Origin: Bacteroidales bacterium
Lineage (GTDB): Bacteria > Bacteroidota > Bacteroidia > Bacteroidales > VadinHA17
Length of the DNA stretch: 10,118 bases
Assembly (NCBI GenBank): GCA_016936695.1
Contig: JAFGXK010000084.1
Location: 1-10,118 of the forward strand
Direction of reading: 5' to 3'
Position numbers and translations under genes: made by a program. Below, in pieces: positions 1 through 6,945 of the stretch. Every line of letters starts with the position of its first letter. Position 1 is the stretch's first letter. The notes below the pieces were generated by a model. That model did not search any database, had not been told where the DNA came from, and saw only the letters and a list, made by a program, of their open reading frames with translations.

Positions 1-773
1 AGGGCATAGTCGAGAAGATGAACGCCCCAGTCGGTCATGAGTCCGCCTGCATAATCCCAGAACCATCTGAAAGTAAAGTGGAATCGGTTCCTGTTGAAAG
101 GTCTCGAGGGTGCAGGACCGAGCCACATGTTATAATCAACACCTGCAGGTACGGGTTCATCCGCCAGAACCGGAATGGAAGGACACCATCCCTGGTATGA
201 AAACACTCTTACCAGCCTTATCTTCCCAAGAACTCCTGAGTTAATGAAATCAACTGCCTCCTGCCAGTGAGGATCGCTCCTCTGCCACTGACCTACCTGA
301 ACAATGCTCTTGTACTTCTGCGCAGCCTTTACCATCAGGTTGCATTCCTCAATGGTCCGGCCTATTGGTTTTTCAACAAACACATCCTTTCCTGCCTCGC
401 ATGCTGCAACCATCTGTATGCAATGCCAGTGATCGGGGGTGCCGACTATAACCAGATCTACATCCTTGTTGTCTATCACCCTTCTCCAGTCCTTGTACAG
501 ACCGGCAGGCTTAGCCCCCCTGATCTTCTGTACATCCCCGGCCCTCCGTTGGAGCACCGAATCATCAATATCGCACAAGGCTACGCATTCAGTCTGGGGA
601 TTCTCCAGGAAGGCCCTCAGATTGCTCCAGCCCTGTCCGTTGCATCCAATCAGACCGATTTTTATCTTGTCACTCGGCGGAACTTGTAAGCCGGAGCCAT
701 GTAGTACAGGGGCAATAGTCAGGCCCGCGGCCGCAATGGCGCTGTTCTTCAGAAAAGTACGTCTTGTTGTCAT
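1..773 (-). CDS. Tat-exported Gfo/Idh/MocA-family oxidoreductase (second of pair, 3' end outside window)
   Basis: The reverse strand from ATG at 773 stays open to position 1, giving 257 residues with no stop; about 150-200 residues should follow outside the window. The N-terminus MTTRRTFLKNSAIAAAGLTIAP is a twin-arginine signal. The Rossmann motif is IGLIGCNGQG (Gly43, Gly46, Gly48), followed by ALCDID, VGTPDHWH and VEKP with Lys135. The substrate domain contains MWLGPAPSRPFNRNRFH and LMTDWGVHLLD with Asp248 and His252, the usual Asp-x3-His pair of catalytically active dehydrogenases. It is a clear paralogue of the upstream gene but diverged, and differs at the Asp/Asn position. The 28-base gap points to one transcript. 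The likely role is oxidation or isomerisation of a sugar or glycoside in the periplasm; the substrate is unknown. Confidence 0.93.
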   Translation of the reverse strand, partial: MTTRRTFLKNSAIAAAGLTIAPVLHGSGLQVPPSDKIKIGLIGCNGQGWSNLRAFLENPQTECVALCDIDDSVLQRRAGDVQKIRGAKPAGLYKDWRRVIDNKDVDLVIVGTPDHWHCIQMVAACEAGKDVFVEKPIGRTIEECNLMVKAAQKYKSIVQVGQWQRSDPHWQEAVDFINSGVLGKIRLVRVFSYQGWCPSIPVLADEPVPAGVDYNMWLGPAPSRPFNRNRFHFTFRWFWDYAGGLMTDWGVHLLDYA

Positions 774-801
774 AGTGTATATATTTTAATTGTAATAATC
801 C

Positions 802-2166
802 TTATACAACCTCCGGTAACAGGTATGGAGCTCTGTATTCGCGGCTGAGCATTGCGTTGGCTTCATTTTCGCCGTCGCCGACAAAGCGTTCTCCCACAGG
901 ATCGAATGTAAGCTGACGGCCAAGCCTGTAGGAAATATTACCCAGATGTGCAAGGGCTGAGGAGAGGTGGCCTGTCTGGACAGGTCCGTTCTGTATGCTC
1001 ATATCCCGTGCACGGATAGCATCGAACCAGTTTTGGAAGTGAAGGGTAAGTTCACCGCCTTCTGACCGGCTGGGTCCTCTTTCCCTCTTCTCTCCAAGAT
1101 AAGTTTCATATGTGTTATATCCCTTCACAACCAGATAGCCTTTGTCGCCATAGAATATATTACCGACACCTGCGCCATCCTCAAGATTTGTGCACCAGTT
1201 GCGCACCTCAAACTGAATGATCTTCTTTTCTTTTGGATAGTGATATATTGAGCTCTGTATCTCCGGTACCTCCTTGCAGTCGTCCCAGAGAAATTTGCCG
1301 CCCATTGATGTAATACGTTCTGGCAGAGTGTCAACGCCGAGTCCCCACATACAGAGGTCTGTCTCATGAATTCCCTGATTGCCTACATCTCCGTTACCGT
1401 AATTCCAGTGCCAGTGCCAGTTATAATGAACAAGGTTCCTGGTGAACGGCCTCATCGGAGCAGGTCCGCACCAGAGGTCATAATTTAGTCCGGCCGGTAT
1501 CGGAGAGATACCCTTGTCTCCGATATCCGGGCGCCAGCGGAATACGAGACCCCGTGCCATATACACCCGTCCTATAAGCCCATCCTCCAGGTGCCCGATC
1601 GCCTCCCTTATTGCAACCGAACTCCGAAGCTGGACCCCATGCTGCACAATACGGTTATATTTATAAGCCGCTTCAATCATCTTCTTACCCTCATAAATAT
1701 TATGGGTGGCCGGCTTCTCAACATAAACATCCTTGCCTGCCTGACAGGCCCAGATGGTTTGAAGGACATGCCAGTGGTTGGGAGTGGCCAGGGATACGGC
1801 ATGTATGGTTTTATCCTCATAGGTCTTTCTGAAATCCTGTTCGATCACCACTTTCCTGCCGTATTTCTTTTCAAATTCAGCTGCCAGGGGTGTCAGAAGT
1901 GCCATATCCGGATCGCATAAGGCTGCCACTTCGACATTAGCCTTCTGAGAAAGTTTCATTATCTCCTCAATATGGCTCTGCCCGCGTCCGTTTATGCCAA
2001 GCACGGCAACCCGAATCCTGTCGTTTGCACCTTTGGCTGACTGAGGCAGAACCTCGGGAACAGGGATGCCCTCTCTAATAATGGCCGGGGCTACTGCGGC
2101 CATTACTGCTCCTTTCGCCGTAGTTTTGATAAAAGAGCGCCTTGATTCTAACTTTCTGTTTTCCAT
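802..2166 (-). CDS. Tat-exported Gfo/Idh/MocA-family oxidoreductase (first of tandem pair)
   Basis: 454 residues. Family members are NAD(P)-dependent sugar or cyclitol dehydrogenases, with some that cleave glycosides by a redox mechanism. A twin-arginine signal is seen at the N-terminus (SRRSFIK, Arg9-Arg10, then AVMAAVAPA), so the folded protein with cofactor should be exported. The Rossmann domain begins VAVLGINGRG (Gly57, Gly60, Gly62), followed by CDPD, SLATPNHWH and VEKP with Lys151, the expected catalytic lysine. The substrate domain has LWCGPAPMRPF and GNQGIHETD with His267. Asn263 sits where many members have Asp; this is seen in a large Bacteroidota/Planctomycetes subgroup. The C-terminal part resembles the bacterial C-terminal domain of these proteins. 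It is not an obvious GH109 match: the motifs differ. A 126-base gap separates it from the sulfatase, and the next oxidoreductase follows 28 bases later. The substrate is unknown. Confidence 0.93.
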   Translation of the reverse strand: MENRKLESRRSFIKTTAKGAVMAAVAPAIIREGIPVPEVLPQSAKGANDRIRVAVLGINGRGQSHIEEIMKLSQKANVEVAALCDPDMALLTPLAAEFEKKYGRKVVIEQDFRKTYEDKTIHAVSLATPNHWHVLQTIWACQAGKDVYVEKPATHNIYEGKKMIEAAYKYNRIVQHGVQLRSSVAIREAIGHLEDGLIGRVYMARGLVFRWRPDIGDKGISPIPAGLNYDLWCGPAPMRPFTRNLVHYNWHWHWNYGNGDVGNQGIHETDLCMWGLGVDTLPERITSMGGKFLWDDCKEVPEIQSSIYHYPKEKKIIQFEVRNWCTNLEDGAGVGNIFYGDKGYLVVKGYNTYETYLGEKRERGPSRSEGGELTLHFQNWFDAIRARDMSIQNGPVQTGHLSSALAHLGNISYRLGRQLTFDPVGERFVGDGENEANAMLSREYRAPYLLPEVV

Positions 2167-2292
2167 ATACTTTAGATTTATTATTCAAAGTTATTAGAAT
2201 TATTTCTGATATGCGTTTACATTTATTATAACTATTGGCAACTGAGGTTAAAATCAACTTCTTTCAGGCAAAAATAACTCAATGTTCCATAG
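2167..2292 (-). promoter_or_regulatory. AT-rich gap with candidate Bacteroidota -7 boxes
   Basis: This 126-base gap precedes the oxidoreductase pair. Two minus-strand sequences match the Bacteroidota -7 consensus TAnnTTTG: TATTTTTG at 2269-2276 and TAACTTTG at 2186-2193. Neither has a convincing TTTG -33 element at the right distance, and such matches arise easily in AT-rich DNA. The second would leave a 5' leader of only about 14 bases. The gap could hold an internal promoter that uncouples the oxidoreductases from the sulfatases, or could just be an operon spacer. No strong hairpin or T-run was seen. Confidence 0.25.
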
Positions 2293-3702
2293 TCACTTAA
2301 GAATTGGCATCCTGGCTTTGGTATCCAGAAGCCATTTATTTATCTTTTGATCCAGCTCATTTACTTTCGAATTATTCTGTTTTGCCAGGTTTGTCTTTTC
2401 CGATGGATCAACTTTAAGATTAAACAGTTCAAACTGTTCTCCTTCGTATCTCTTAATAAGCTTCCAGTCACCGTCTCTGATTATGCTGTAAGGAACCACG
2501 TCATTACCCCTGTAATGCGGAAAATGCCAGTAAAGAGGGACCTGATCAAACTTTTCACCCTTAAAAACCGGACTTAGATCGCGGCCGTCAATAATAGCAT
2601 CTGGAAGTGGAGATTCAGTTACAGTACAAATTGTTGGCAAAAAATCGATAGTAGAAACGGGAAGATCGCATACAGATCCCGGACGAATTGTTCCGTTCCA
2701 GTACACAAACATGGGAATTCTTATACCCCCTTCATATGGATAACCCTTCCCCGAGCGTAAAGGAGAATTGTCAGTCGGACCAATAAGCCCTCCATTATCC
2801 GAAATAAAAACAATTATGGTCTTTTCAAATAAATTATGCTTTTTAAGGGTAGTGACCAGATTTCCGACTGACTGATCCAGACTCTCAATCATTGCAGCAT
2901 ATACAGGATTTTTCTGACCATCAACCGGGTCTTTATTTTTGTACTTTCCGATTATTCCCTCTTTTGCCATTATCGGAGTATGGACCGTATAGTAGCACAT
3001 GCTTATAAAGAAAGGCTCATTCGGGTGACTGTCTATTACGTTAGTGAGTTCATCGGTCAGCCTGTCAGTCAGATATTCATCTTTCCGTCTTGGTGCCAGG
3101 TTTGGAAATCCAACGCCCTGGTCATTTTTATAAGGATCAAAATAATTTACCGGCTGTCCCATATCGCATCCTGCAATATTAAGATCATACCCTTGTTTTT
3201 CAGGATAATAGTCATCCGTTCCCAGGTGCCATTTCCCGATATGACATGTAAAATAGCCTGAATTTTTTAAAACCTCTGCAATTGTAACTTCACTTAATTC
3301 CATCCGGTAAGGATTGGAAGGTGTCCTGAGACTTTTACCGGGATTTTCCTCGAATGGTTCAGGAATTTTGATCTCACCTGAGCCCAACTGAAAGCGCGCC
3401 CTTATCCAGTCAGTCACACCGACTCTTGAAGGATATCGTCCTGTCATTAAAGAGGCCCTGGTAGGAGAAGAGACTGCACATGCCGCATAAGCACTTGTAA
3501 ATATCATTGACTGACCCGCAAGCCTGTCGATATTGGGAGTCTCAAAATATCTGCTCCCCATAAATCCTACATCTTTCCATCCCAGATCGTCGACCAGCAG
3601 TAAAATAATATTGGGCTTCTCCTGCTCCTTCTGACCCGAAGGTGAAGAATAACTTAAAACAGGGATAAATCCTGCTGCCGCAATCATAAAATTCTTTACC
3701 AT
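2293..3702 (-). CDS. Serine-type S1 sulfatase (arylsulfatase A-like)
   Basis: 469 residues, a second type I sulfatase. The N-terminus (MVKNFMIAAAGFIPVLSYSS) looks like a short secretory signal without a lipobox cysteine, so it is probably periplasmic or secreted and soluble. Active-site features: Asp38-Asp39 in LLVDDLGW, formylglycine site Ser78 in S-S-P-T-R (78-82) followed by ASLMTGRYPSR, Lys157 and His159 in GKWHLG, His241 in TVHTP, Asp302-Asn303 in SDNGG, and Lys319 in RSGKG. This is the classic arylsulfatase layout, including EGGIRIP and a C-terminal block (WKLIKRYEGEQFELFNL). The modified residue is Ser, so it depends on anSME as the other sulfatase does. The two enzymes differ in length, in the metal site (DN here, DQ there) and in the surrounding loops, so they probably cleave different sulfate positions. 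The substrate is unknown. AAGAAG lies just before the start codon. Confidence 0.95.
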   Translation of the reverse strand: MVKNFMIAAAGFIPVLSYSSPSGQKEQEKPNIILLLVDDLGWKDVGFMGSRYFETPNIDRLAGQSMIFTSAYAACAVSSPTRASLMTGRYPSRVGVTDWIRARFQLGSGEIKIPEPFEENPGKSLRTPSNPYRMELSEVTIAEVLKNSGYFTCHIGKWHLGTDDYYPEKQGYDLNIAGCDMGQPVNYFDPYKNDQGVGFPNLAPRRKDEYLTDRLTDELTNVIDSHPNEPFFISMCYYTVHTPIMAKEGIIGKYKNKDPVDGQKNPVYAAMIESLDQSVGNLVTTLKKHNLFEKTIIVFISDNGGLIGPTDNSPLRSGKGYPYEGGIRIPMFVYWNGTIRPGSVCDLPVSTIDFLPTICTVTESPLPDAIIDGRDLSPVFKGEKFDQVPLYWHFPHYRGNDVVPYSIIRDGDWKLIKRYEGEQFELFNLKVDPSEKTNLAKQNNSKVNELDQKINKWLLDTKARMPILK

Positions 3703-3711
3703 AGACTTCTT

Positions 3712-4038
3712 TTATTTCTTAAATGAAGTAAGAAGAGATGCTATAGCTGTATGGCCATTATTCATGGCAAAGGTCAGTGCGTCGTCCCCGTCGACATCCT
3801 TCAGGGCAGGATCGGCATTATATGCCAGTAAAATCCTGACAACATCCAATTGTCCTTCTGCGGCTGCATACATTAGCGTAGTGAAATGCTCCTCATTATC
3901 AGTCAAGTCAGGATCCGCCTGGTGATCGAGCAGTGTTTTTACCGATGATCGTTCACTTTTCTCATTCCTGGTTTTGCAACCTGTCAATACCCAAAAAGTG
4001 ACAGGCAAAATTTCAAAAATAAACCAACTGTATTTCAT
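3712..4038 (-). CDS. Small ankyrin-repeat lipoprotein with a truncated first repeat
   Basis: 108 residues. The start chosen is ATG at 4038: it gives a clean signal peptide ending in VLTGC (Cys21, followed by Lys) and has an AGAAGG sequence seven bases upstream. A longer reading from 4134 would bury that signal and is rejected. After a short charged linker, residues 32-47 (VKTLLDHQADPDLTD) match only the second half of an ankyrin repeat. Residues about 52-83 are a full repeat (TTLMYAAAEGQLDVVRILLAYNADP) and 84-108 a C-terminal one (DDALTFAMNNGHTAIASLL). Ankyrin repeats bind proteins, so it may tether or modulate a partner at the membrane, perhaps an adjacent sulfatase; that is inference. Its stop lies nine bases before the downstream sulfatase start, which suggests translational coupling. 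No catalytic function is expected. Confidence 0.85.
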   Translation of the reverse strand: MKYSWFIFEILPVTFWVLTGCKTRNEKSERSSVKTLLDHQADPDLTDNEEHFTTLMYAAAEGQLDVVRILLAYNADPALKDVDGDDALTFAMNNGHTAIASLLTSFKK

Positions 4039-4045
4039 TATTTTA

Positions 4046-4051
4046 CCTTCT
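4046..4051 (-). promoter_or_regulatory. Shine-Dalgarno-like site that fixes the ankyrin-gene start
   Basis: AGAAGG on the minus strand, seven bases before ATG at 4038. Most genes in this window lack such a site, and its position supports the short reading with the lipoprotein signal over the upstream ATG at 4134. Confidence 0.5.
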
Positions 4052-4064
4052 AATATTCTGTATG

Positions 4065-4080
4065 TTCCGCCCTGGCAGAA
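4065..4080 (-). other. Short GC-rich inverted repeat in ankyrin-gene leader
   Basis: On the minus strand TTCTGC and GCGGAA flank a four-base loop (CAGG), giving six pairs including one G-U in RNA. It ends 26 bases before the ATG at 4038. No T-run follows, so it is not a terminator. It could be a small RNA hairpin, a protein-binding palindrome, or chance. Confidence 0.3.
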
Positions 4081-4095
4081 CAAATCACATGATAA

Positions 4096-4115
4096 AATTA
4101 TTGCTTTTAATAATT
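4096..4115 (-). other. AT-rich inverted repeat in the 130-base sulfatase-ankyrin gap
   Basis: AATTATT and AATAATT form a perfect seven-base inverted repeat around a six-base loop. On the minus strand it is followed by only a short run of T. All pairs are A-T, so an RNA hairpin would be weak. It may be a weak attenuation site, an operator, or simply AT-rich background. Confidence 0.25.
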
Positions 4116-4168
4116 GTAAGTGTTTGAAAAACATGTGAGTCTCATAGGATAAAATCTGATATCAAATT

Positions 4169-5749
4169 TCAATTCTTTTGGGATCCAAGGGTAAGCTGAA
4201 TAAATTTCTGGTTTAACTCATCGGAATCTCCATATTTACTGCGAAGGTCTTCCAGCTTTTTGTGCAGCATTTCCCGGACCTCAGCATATTCAGGATCATT
4301 ATAAACGCTTTTCATTTCAGCGGGATCCTTTTCCAGATCATACAATTCCCATTCGTCAATGTCATAGTAGAAATGCATCAGCTTGTAGCGCTCAGTAGCT
4401 ATTCCATAGTGCCTTTTTACCATATGGACCGACGGATATTCATAATAGGTGTAATAAACAGCTTCACGCCATTTTGAGCTTTTACCTCTTACAAGTTTCC
4501 GGAATGATTCGCCCTGCATAGCATCAGGTATATCAACCCCAGCATAATCAAGGAATGTGGGTGCAAAATCGAGATTTTGCACAAGCTTTTCAATTCTTGT
4601 TCCTGGTTTAATCTCCTTCGGATATCTTATTAAAAGAGGAGTCCGGAATGATTCCTCATACATGAAACGTTTGTCGAACCACCCGTGCTCACCCAAATAG
4701 AAGCCCTGATCGGATGTATAAATCACAATAGTATTTTTATCAATACCTGCCTCTTTAAGATAATTGAGGACCTCTCCGACACCATCGTCAACTGATTTGA
4801 TACAACGAAGATAATCTTTAATATACCGGTTGAATTTCCAGAGCGCCAGATTCTTCCCTTCAGGCATATCGTCAAGGAATTTCTGGTTTTCGCTTTCATA
4901 CGCTGCCATCCAGTTATCTCTTTGATCCTGATTCATTCTTAAAATATCCCGGAAAAAATTTGTTGTGTCACCATTGGGATCTACAATAAGTTTGAAATCA
5001 TGTCCCCATTCTGCATGTCCATCGATCTGCATCTCCTGCTCCCTTGCCGCCATTCCCCTGCCCTGGTAATCATCGAAAAAGTTGGCGGGCGGTTGAAAAG
5101 TTACTTCATCGTACAGGTTCACATATTCCGGTGCCGGCAGCCAGTTCCTGTGCGGAGCTTTCTGATGATAAAGCAGACAGAATGGTTTGCCGGGATCTCG
5201 TTTGTTTTTCAGCCAGTCGAGTACGCTTTCTGTAATTATGTCAGTACAGTATCCCTCAATGCGTTTTCTCTCGCCGTTGATAAGGAAATCCGGATTGTAA
5301 TACTGCCCCTGGCCGGGCAAGACCATTGAATAGTCGAAGCCCTGGGGCAGACCATCGAGATGGATTTTCCCGATCATGGCGGTCTGGTAACCATTTGCCT
5401 GAAGCAGTTTGGGGAAGTTATCCTGATCCCAGTTAAATGGCTGGATGTTATCAACTTTCCCGTTAACGAAACTGTGTTTTCCGGTAAGCATAACTGCCCT
5501 GCTGGGAGCACTTATGGAATTGGTTACGCATGCCCTCGTAAAAATAGCTCCTTCCCGGGCAAGAATGTCAATATTTGGTGTCTGGTTCAATCCGTATCCA
5601 TAAGCGCTTATGGCCTGGTAGGCATGATCATCGCTCATTATAAACAGGATATTTGGCTTTCCGGCCTCATTATTCTGTAATGAATTACAGCCTGCAATAC
5701 CTGTTCCGGCTGTAACCAGAGCCAGCGATTTGATGAAGTTGATTTTCAC
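4169..5749 (-). CDS. Serine-type S1 sulfatase lipoprotein, GTG start
   Basis: 526 residues of a type I (alkaline-phosphatase fold) sulfatase that hydrolyses sulfate esters on a glycan. The start is GTG at 5749: no in-frame ATG lies just upstream, and beginning lower would lose the signal peptide, which ends in GIAGC (lipobox, Cys21). Metal ligands Asp40-Asp41 are in MSDDH. The formylglycine motif is S80-A-P-S-R, followed by LTGKH. Lys128 and His130 (GKIHLDG), His200 (KAPHRNWLP) and Asp347-Gln348 (SDQGFYLGEHGW, then FDKRFMYEES) complete the active site. Because the modified residue is Ser, it needs the radical-SAM maturase anSME, not encoded here. The SDQGF block resembles sulfatases often annotated as N-acetylglucosamine-6-sulfatase or arylsulfatase, but I cannot assign a substrate. 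The C-terminal WELYDLEKDPAE is the usual sulfatase C-terminal subdomain. Confidence 0.95.
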   Translation of the reverse strand: MKINFIKSLALVTAGTGIAGCNSLQNNEAGKPNILFIMSDDHAYQAISAYGYGLNQTPNIDILAREGAIFTRACVTNSISAPSRAVMLTGKHSFVNGKVDNIQPFNWDQDNFPKLLQANGYQTAMIGKIHLDGLPQGFDYSMVLPGQGQYYNPDFLINGERKRIEGYCTDIITESVLDWLKNKRDPGKPFCLLYHQKAPHRNWLPAPEYVNLYDEVTFQPPANFFDDYQGRGMAAREQEMQIDGHAEWGHDFKLIVDPNGDTTNFFRDILRMNQDQRDNWMAAYESENQKFLDDMPEGKNLALWKFNRYIKDYLRCIKSVDDGVGEVLNYLKEAGIDKNTIVIYTSDQGFYLGEHGWFDKRFMYEESFRTPLLIRYPKEIKPGTRIEKLVQNLDFAPTFLDYAGVDIPDAMQGESFRKLVRGKSSKWREAVYYTYYEYPSVHMVKRHYGIATERYKLMHFYYDIDEWELYDLEKDPAEMKSVYNDPEYAEVREMLHKKLEDLRSKYGDSDELNQKFIQLTLGSQKN

Positions 5750-5774
5750 GATGATTGCATATTTAAAGTTTATC

Positions 5775-6899
5775 CTATAGAACTGAAAACCTGTAAATTG
5801 TCCGTGTCTTATAGGTCTCTCCCGGATTCAGAACCGTGGTTGGGAACTCAGGATGGTTGGGGCTGTCAGGATAGTGCCCTGATTCAAGGCAAAAGCCCGT
5901 CCTGAAATCATAAACAATTCCTCCATGTCCGGTCTGAGTGCCATTCAGGAAGTTGCCTCCATAGAATTGTAGACCGGGTTGGTCGGTAATCACCTCCAGC
6001 ACTCTGCCCGCAAGAGACTCGTAGACCATTGCATCAACCTCCTCAACGTTATCGAGAATATAATTGTGGTCATAGCCTTTGCCGAGAATGAGCTGATCAT
6101 AGGGCTCCTCAAGTCTCGATTCTATCATTTGCGGCTTCGTGAAATCAAAGGGAGTGCCGGCAACCGGACGTATCTCTCCGGTCGGTATCATGAATGAATC
6201 GACCGGTGTGAAAGCCGATGCCCTGATTGTCAGTATATGATCGTTTATATCATCTTCTCCTGCACCGTGCAGATTGAAATATGCATGGTTGGTCAGGTTC
6301 ACAACAGTTTTTTTGTCGGTTGTGGCCAGATAATCCATGATGATTTCATTATTATCGGTCCAGGTATAGGTTACTTTAGCATCCACATTGCCCGGAAATC
6401 CCATCTCCATATCAGGACTCCTGTAGGTGAACTTCACGGCAGGAAACTCACTTCCCTTTACAATCTCGGTATTCCAGACCACGCTGTGCCAGCCCTTCGG
6501 GCCGCCATGAAGAGTGTTGGGACCGTTATTCTGCGGCAAGGTGTATTCAACACCGTCGAGTGTGAATTTCCCGCCTGCTATCCTGTTTGCATACCTTCCT
6601 ACAGTCGATCCGAATGACATATCACCAGCGAGTGTTGCCTCAAAGGTGTCGTAACCGAAAGTAATATTCTTCTTCTCGCCCTTCCGGTCGGGCACTTCTA
6701 TCCAGTTTATTTTGGCACCGTAATTTGTTAATTTTATTACGTTCCCGCTTTTATTTGTAAGGGTAAGAAGAAAGACATCCTTCCCATCGTGTTTTCCGAA
6801 CACTTCCTGTCGTACATTCTGTGACGAGCTGCTGCAATCAGTAAAAAGCACCAGGGATGCAACCATAGCCGCCGCGAGTAATAGATTCCTTTTCATCAT
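5775..6899 (-). CDS. galM: Exported aldose 1-epimerase (mutarotase)
   Basis: 374 residues. Aldose 1-epimerase interconverts alpha and beta anomers of aldoses such as galactose and glucose. Family residues are all present: Asn105-Arg106 in GRYANRI, His131 in NTLHGG, the general acid His205 in NLTNHAYFNL, Asp277 in KGYDHNY, and the general base Glu339 in FCLESGHYPDSPNHP. Length is normal for the family plus a leader. The N-terminus is basic then hydrophobic and ends in LFTDC followed by four serines, so export is expected. Asp just before Cys22 is a poor lipobox position, so lipidation is less certain than export. ATG at 6899 or the adjacent ATG at 6896 could be the start. It lies 46 bases after the esterase and 25 before a sulfatase. 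Periplasmic mutarotases are common in Bacteroidota glycan loci, where they act on released sugars before uptake. The symbol follows the family; specificity for galactose is not shown. Confidence 0.95.
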   Translation of the reverse strand: MMKRNLLLAAAMVASLVLFTDCSSSSQNVRQEVFGKHDGKDVFLLTLTNKSGNVIKLTNYGAKINWIEVPDRKGEKKNITFGYDTFEATLAGDMSFGSTVGRYANRIAGGKFTLDGVEYTLPQNNGPNTLHGGPKGWHSVVWNTEIVKGSEFPAVKFTYRSPDMEMGFPGNVDAKVTYTWTDNNEIIMDYLATTDKKTVVNLTNHAYFNLHGAGEDDINDHILTIRASAFTPVDSFMIPTGEIRPVAGTPFDFTKPQMIESRLEEPYDQLILGKGYDHNYILDNVEEVDAMVYESLAGRVLEVITDQPGLQFYGGNFLNGTQTGHGGIVYDFRTGFCLESGHYPDSPNHPEFPTTVLNPGETYKTRTIYRFSVL

Positions 6900-6945
6900 A
6901 TATAGAATTAGTTTCTTTTAGATTTTAAAAATAATCAATTTGAAT

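Noticed and set aside
267..789. Forward open frames opposite the start of the left-hand oxidoreductase
   Set aside because: The reverse strand encodes a complete Rossmann N-terminus with Tat signal and EKP motif across the same bases; the forward translations show no domain and are shadows.
802..2166. GH109 alpha-N-acetylgalactosaminidase
   Set aside because: Same superfamily and Tat-type leader, but the EKP and GNQGIHETD motifs fit the general Bacteroidota oxidoreductase group rather than GH109 as I recall it.
4039..4134. Longer ankyrin protein starting at ATG 4134
   Set aside because: It adds 32 residues with no clear role in front of a good lipoprotein signal, while ATG at 4038 has a well-placed AGAAGG.
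5750..5760. ATG at 5760 as start of the first sulfatase
   Set aside because: It is out of frame (11 bases from the GTG at 5749); GTG at 5749 gives the full signal peptide.
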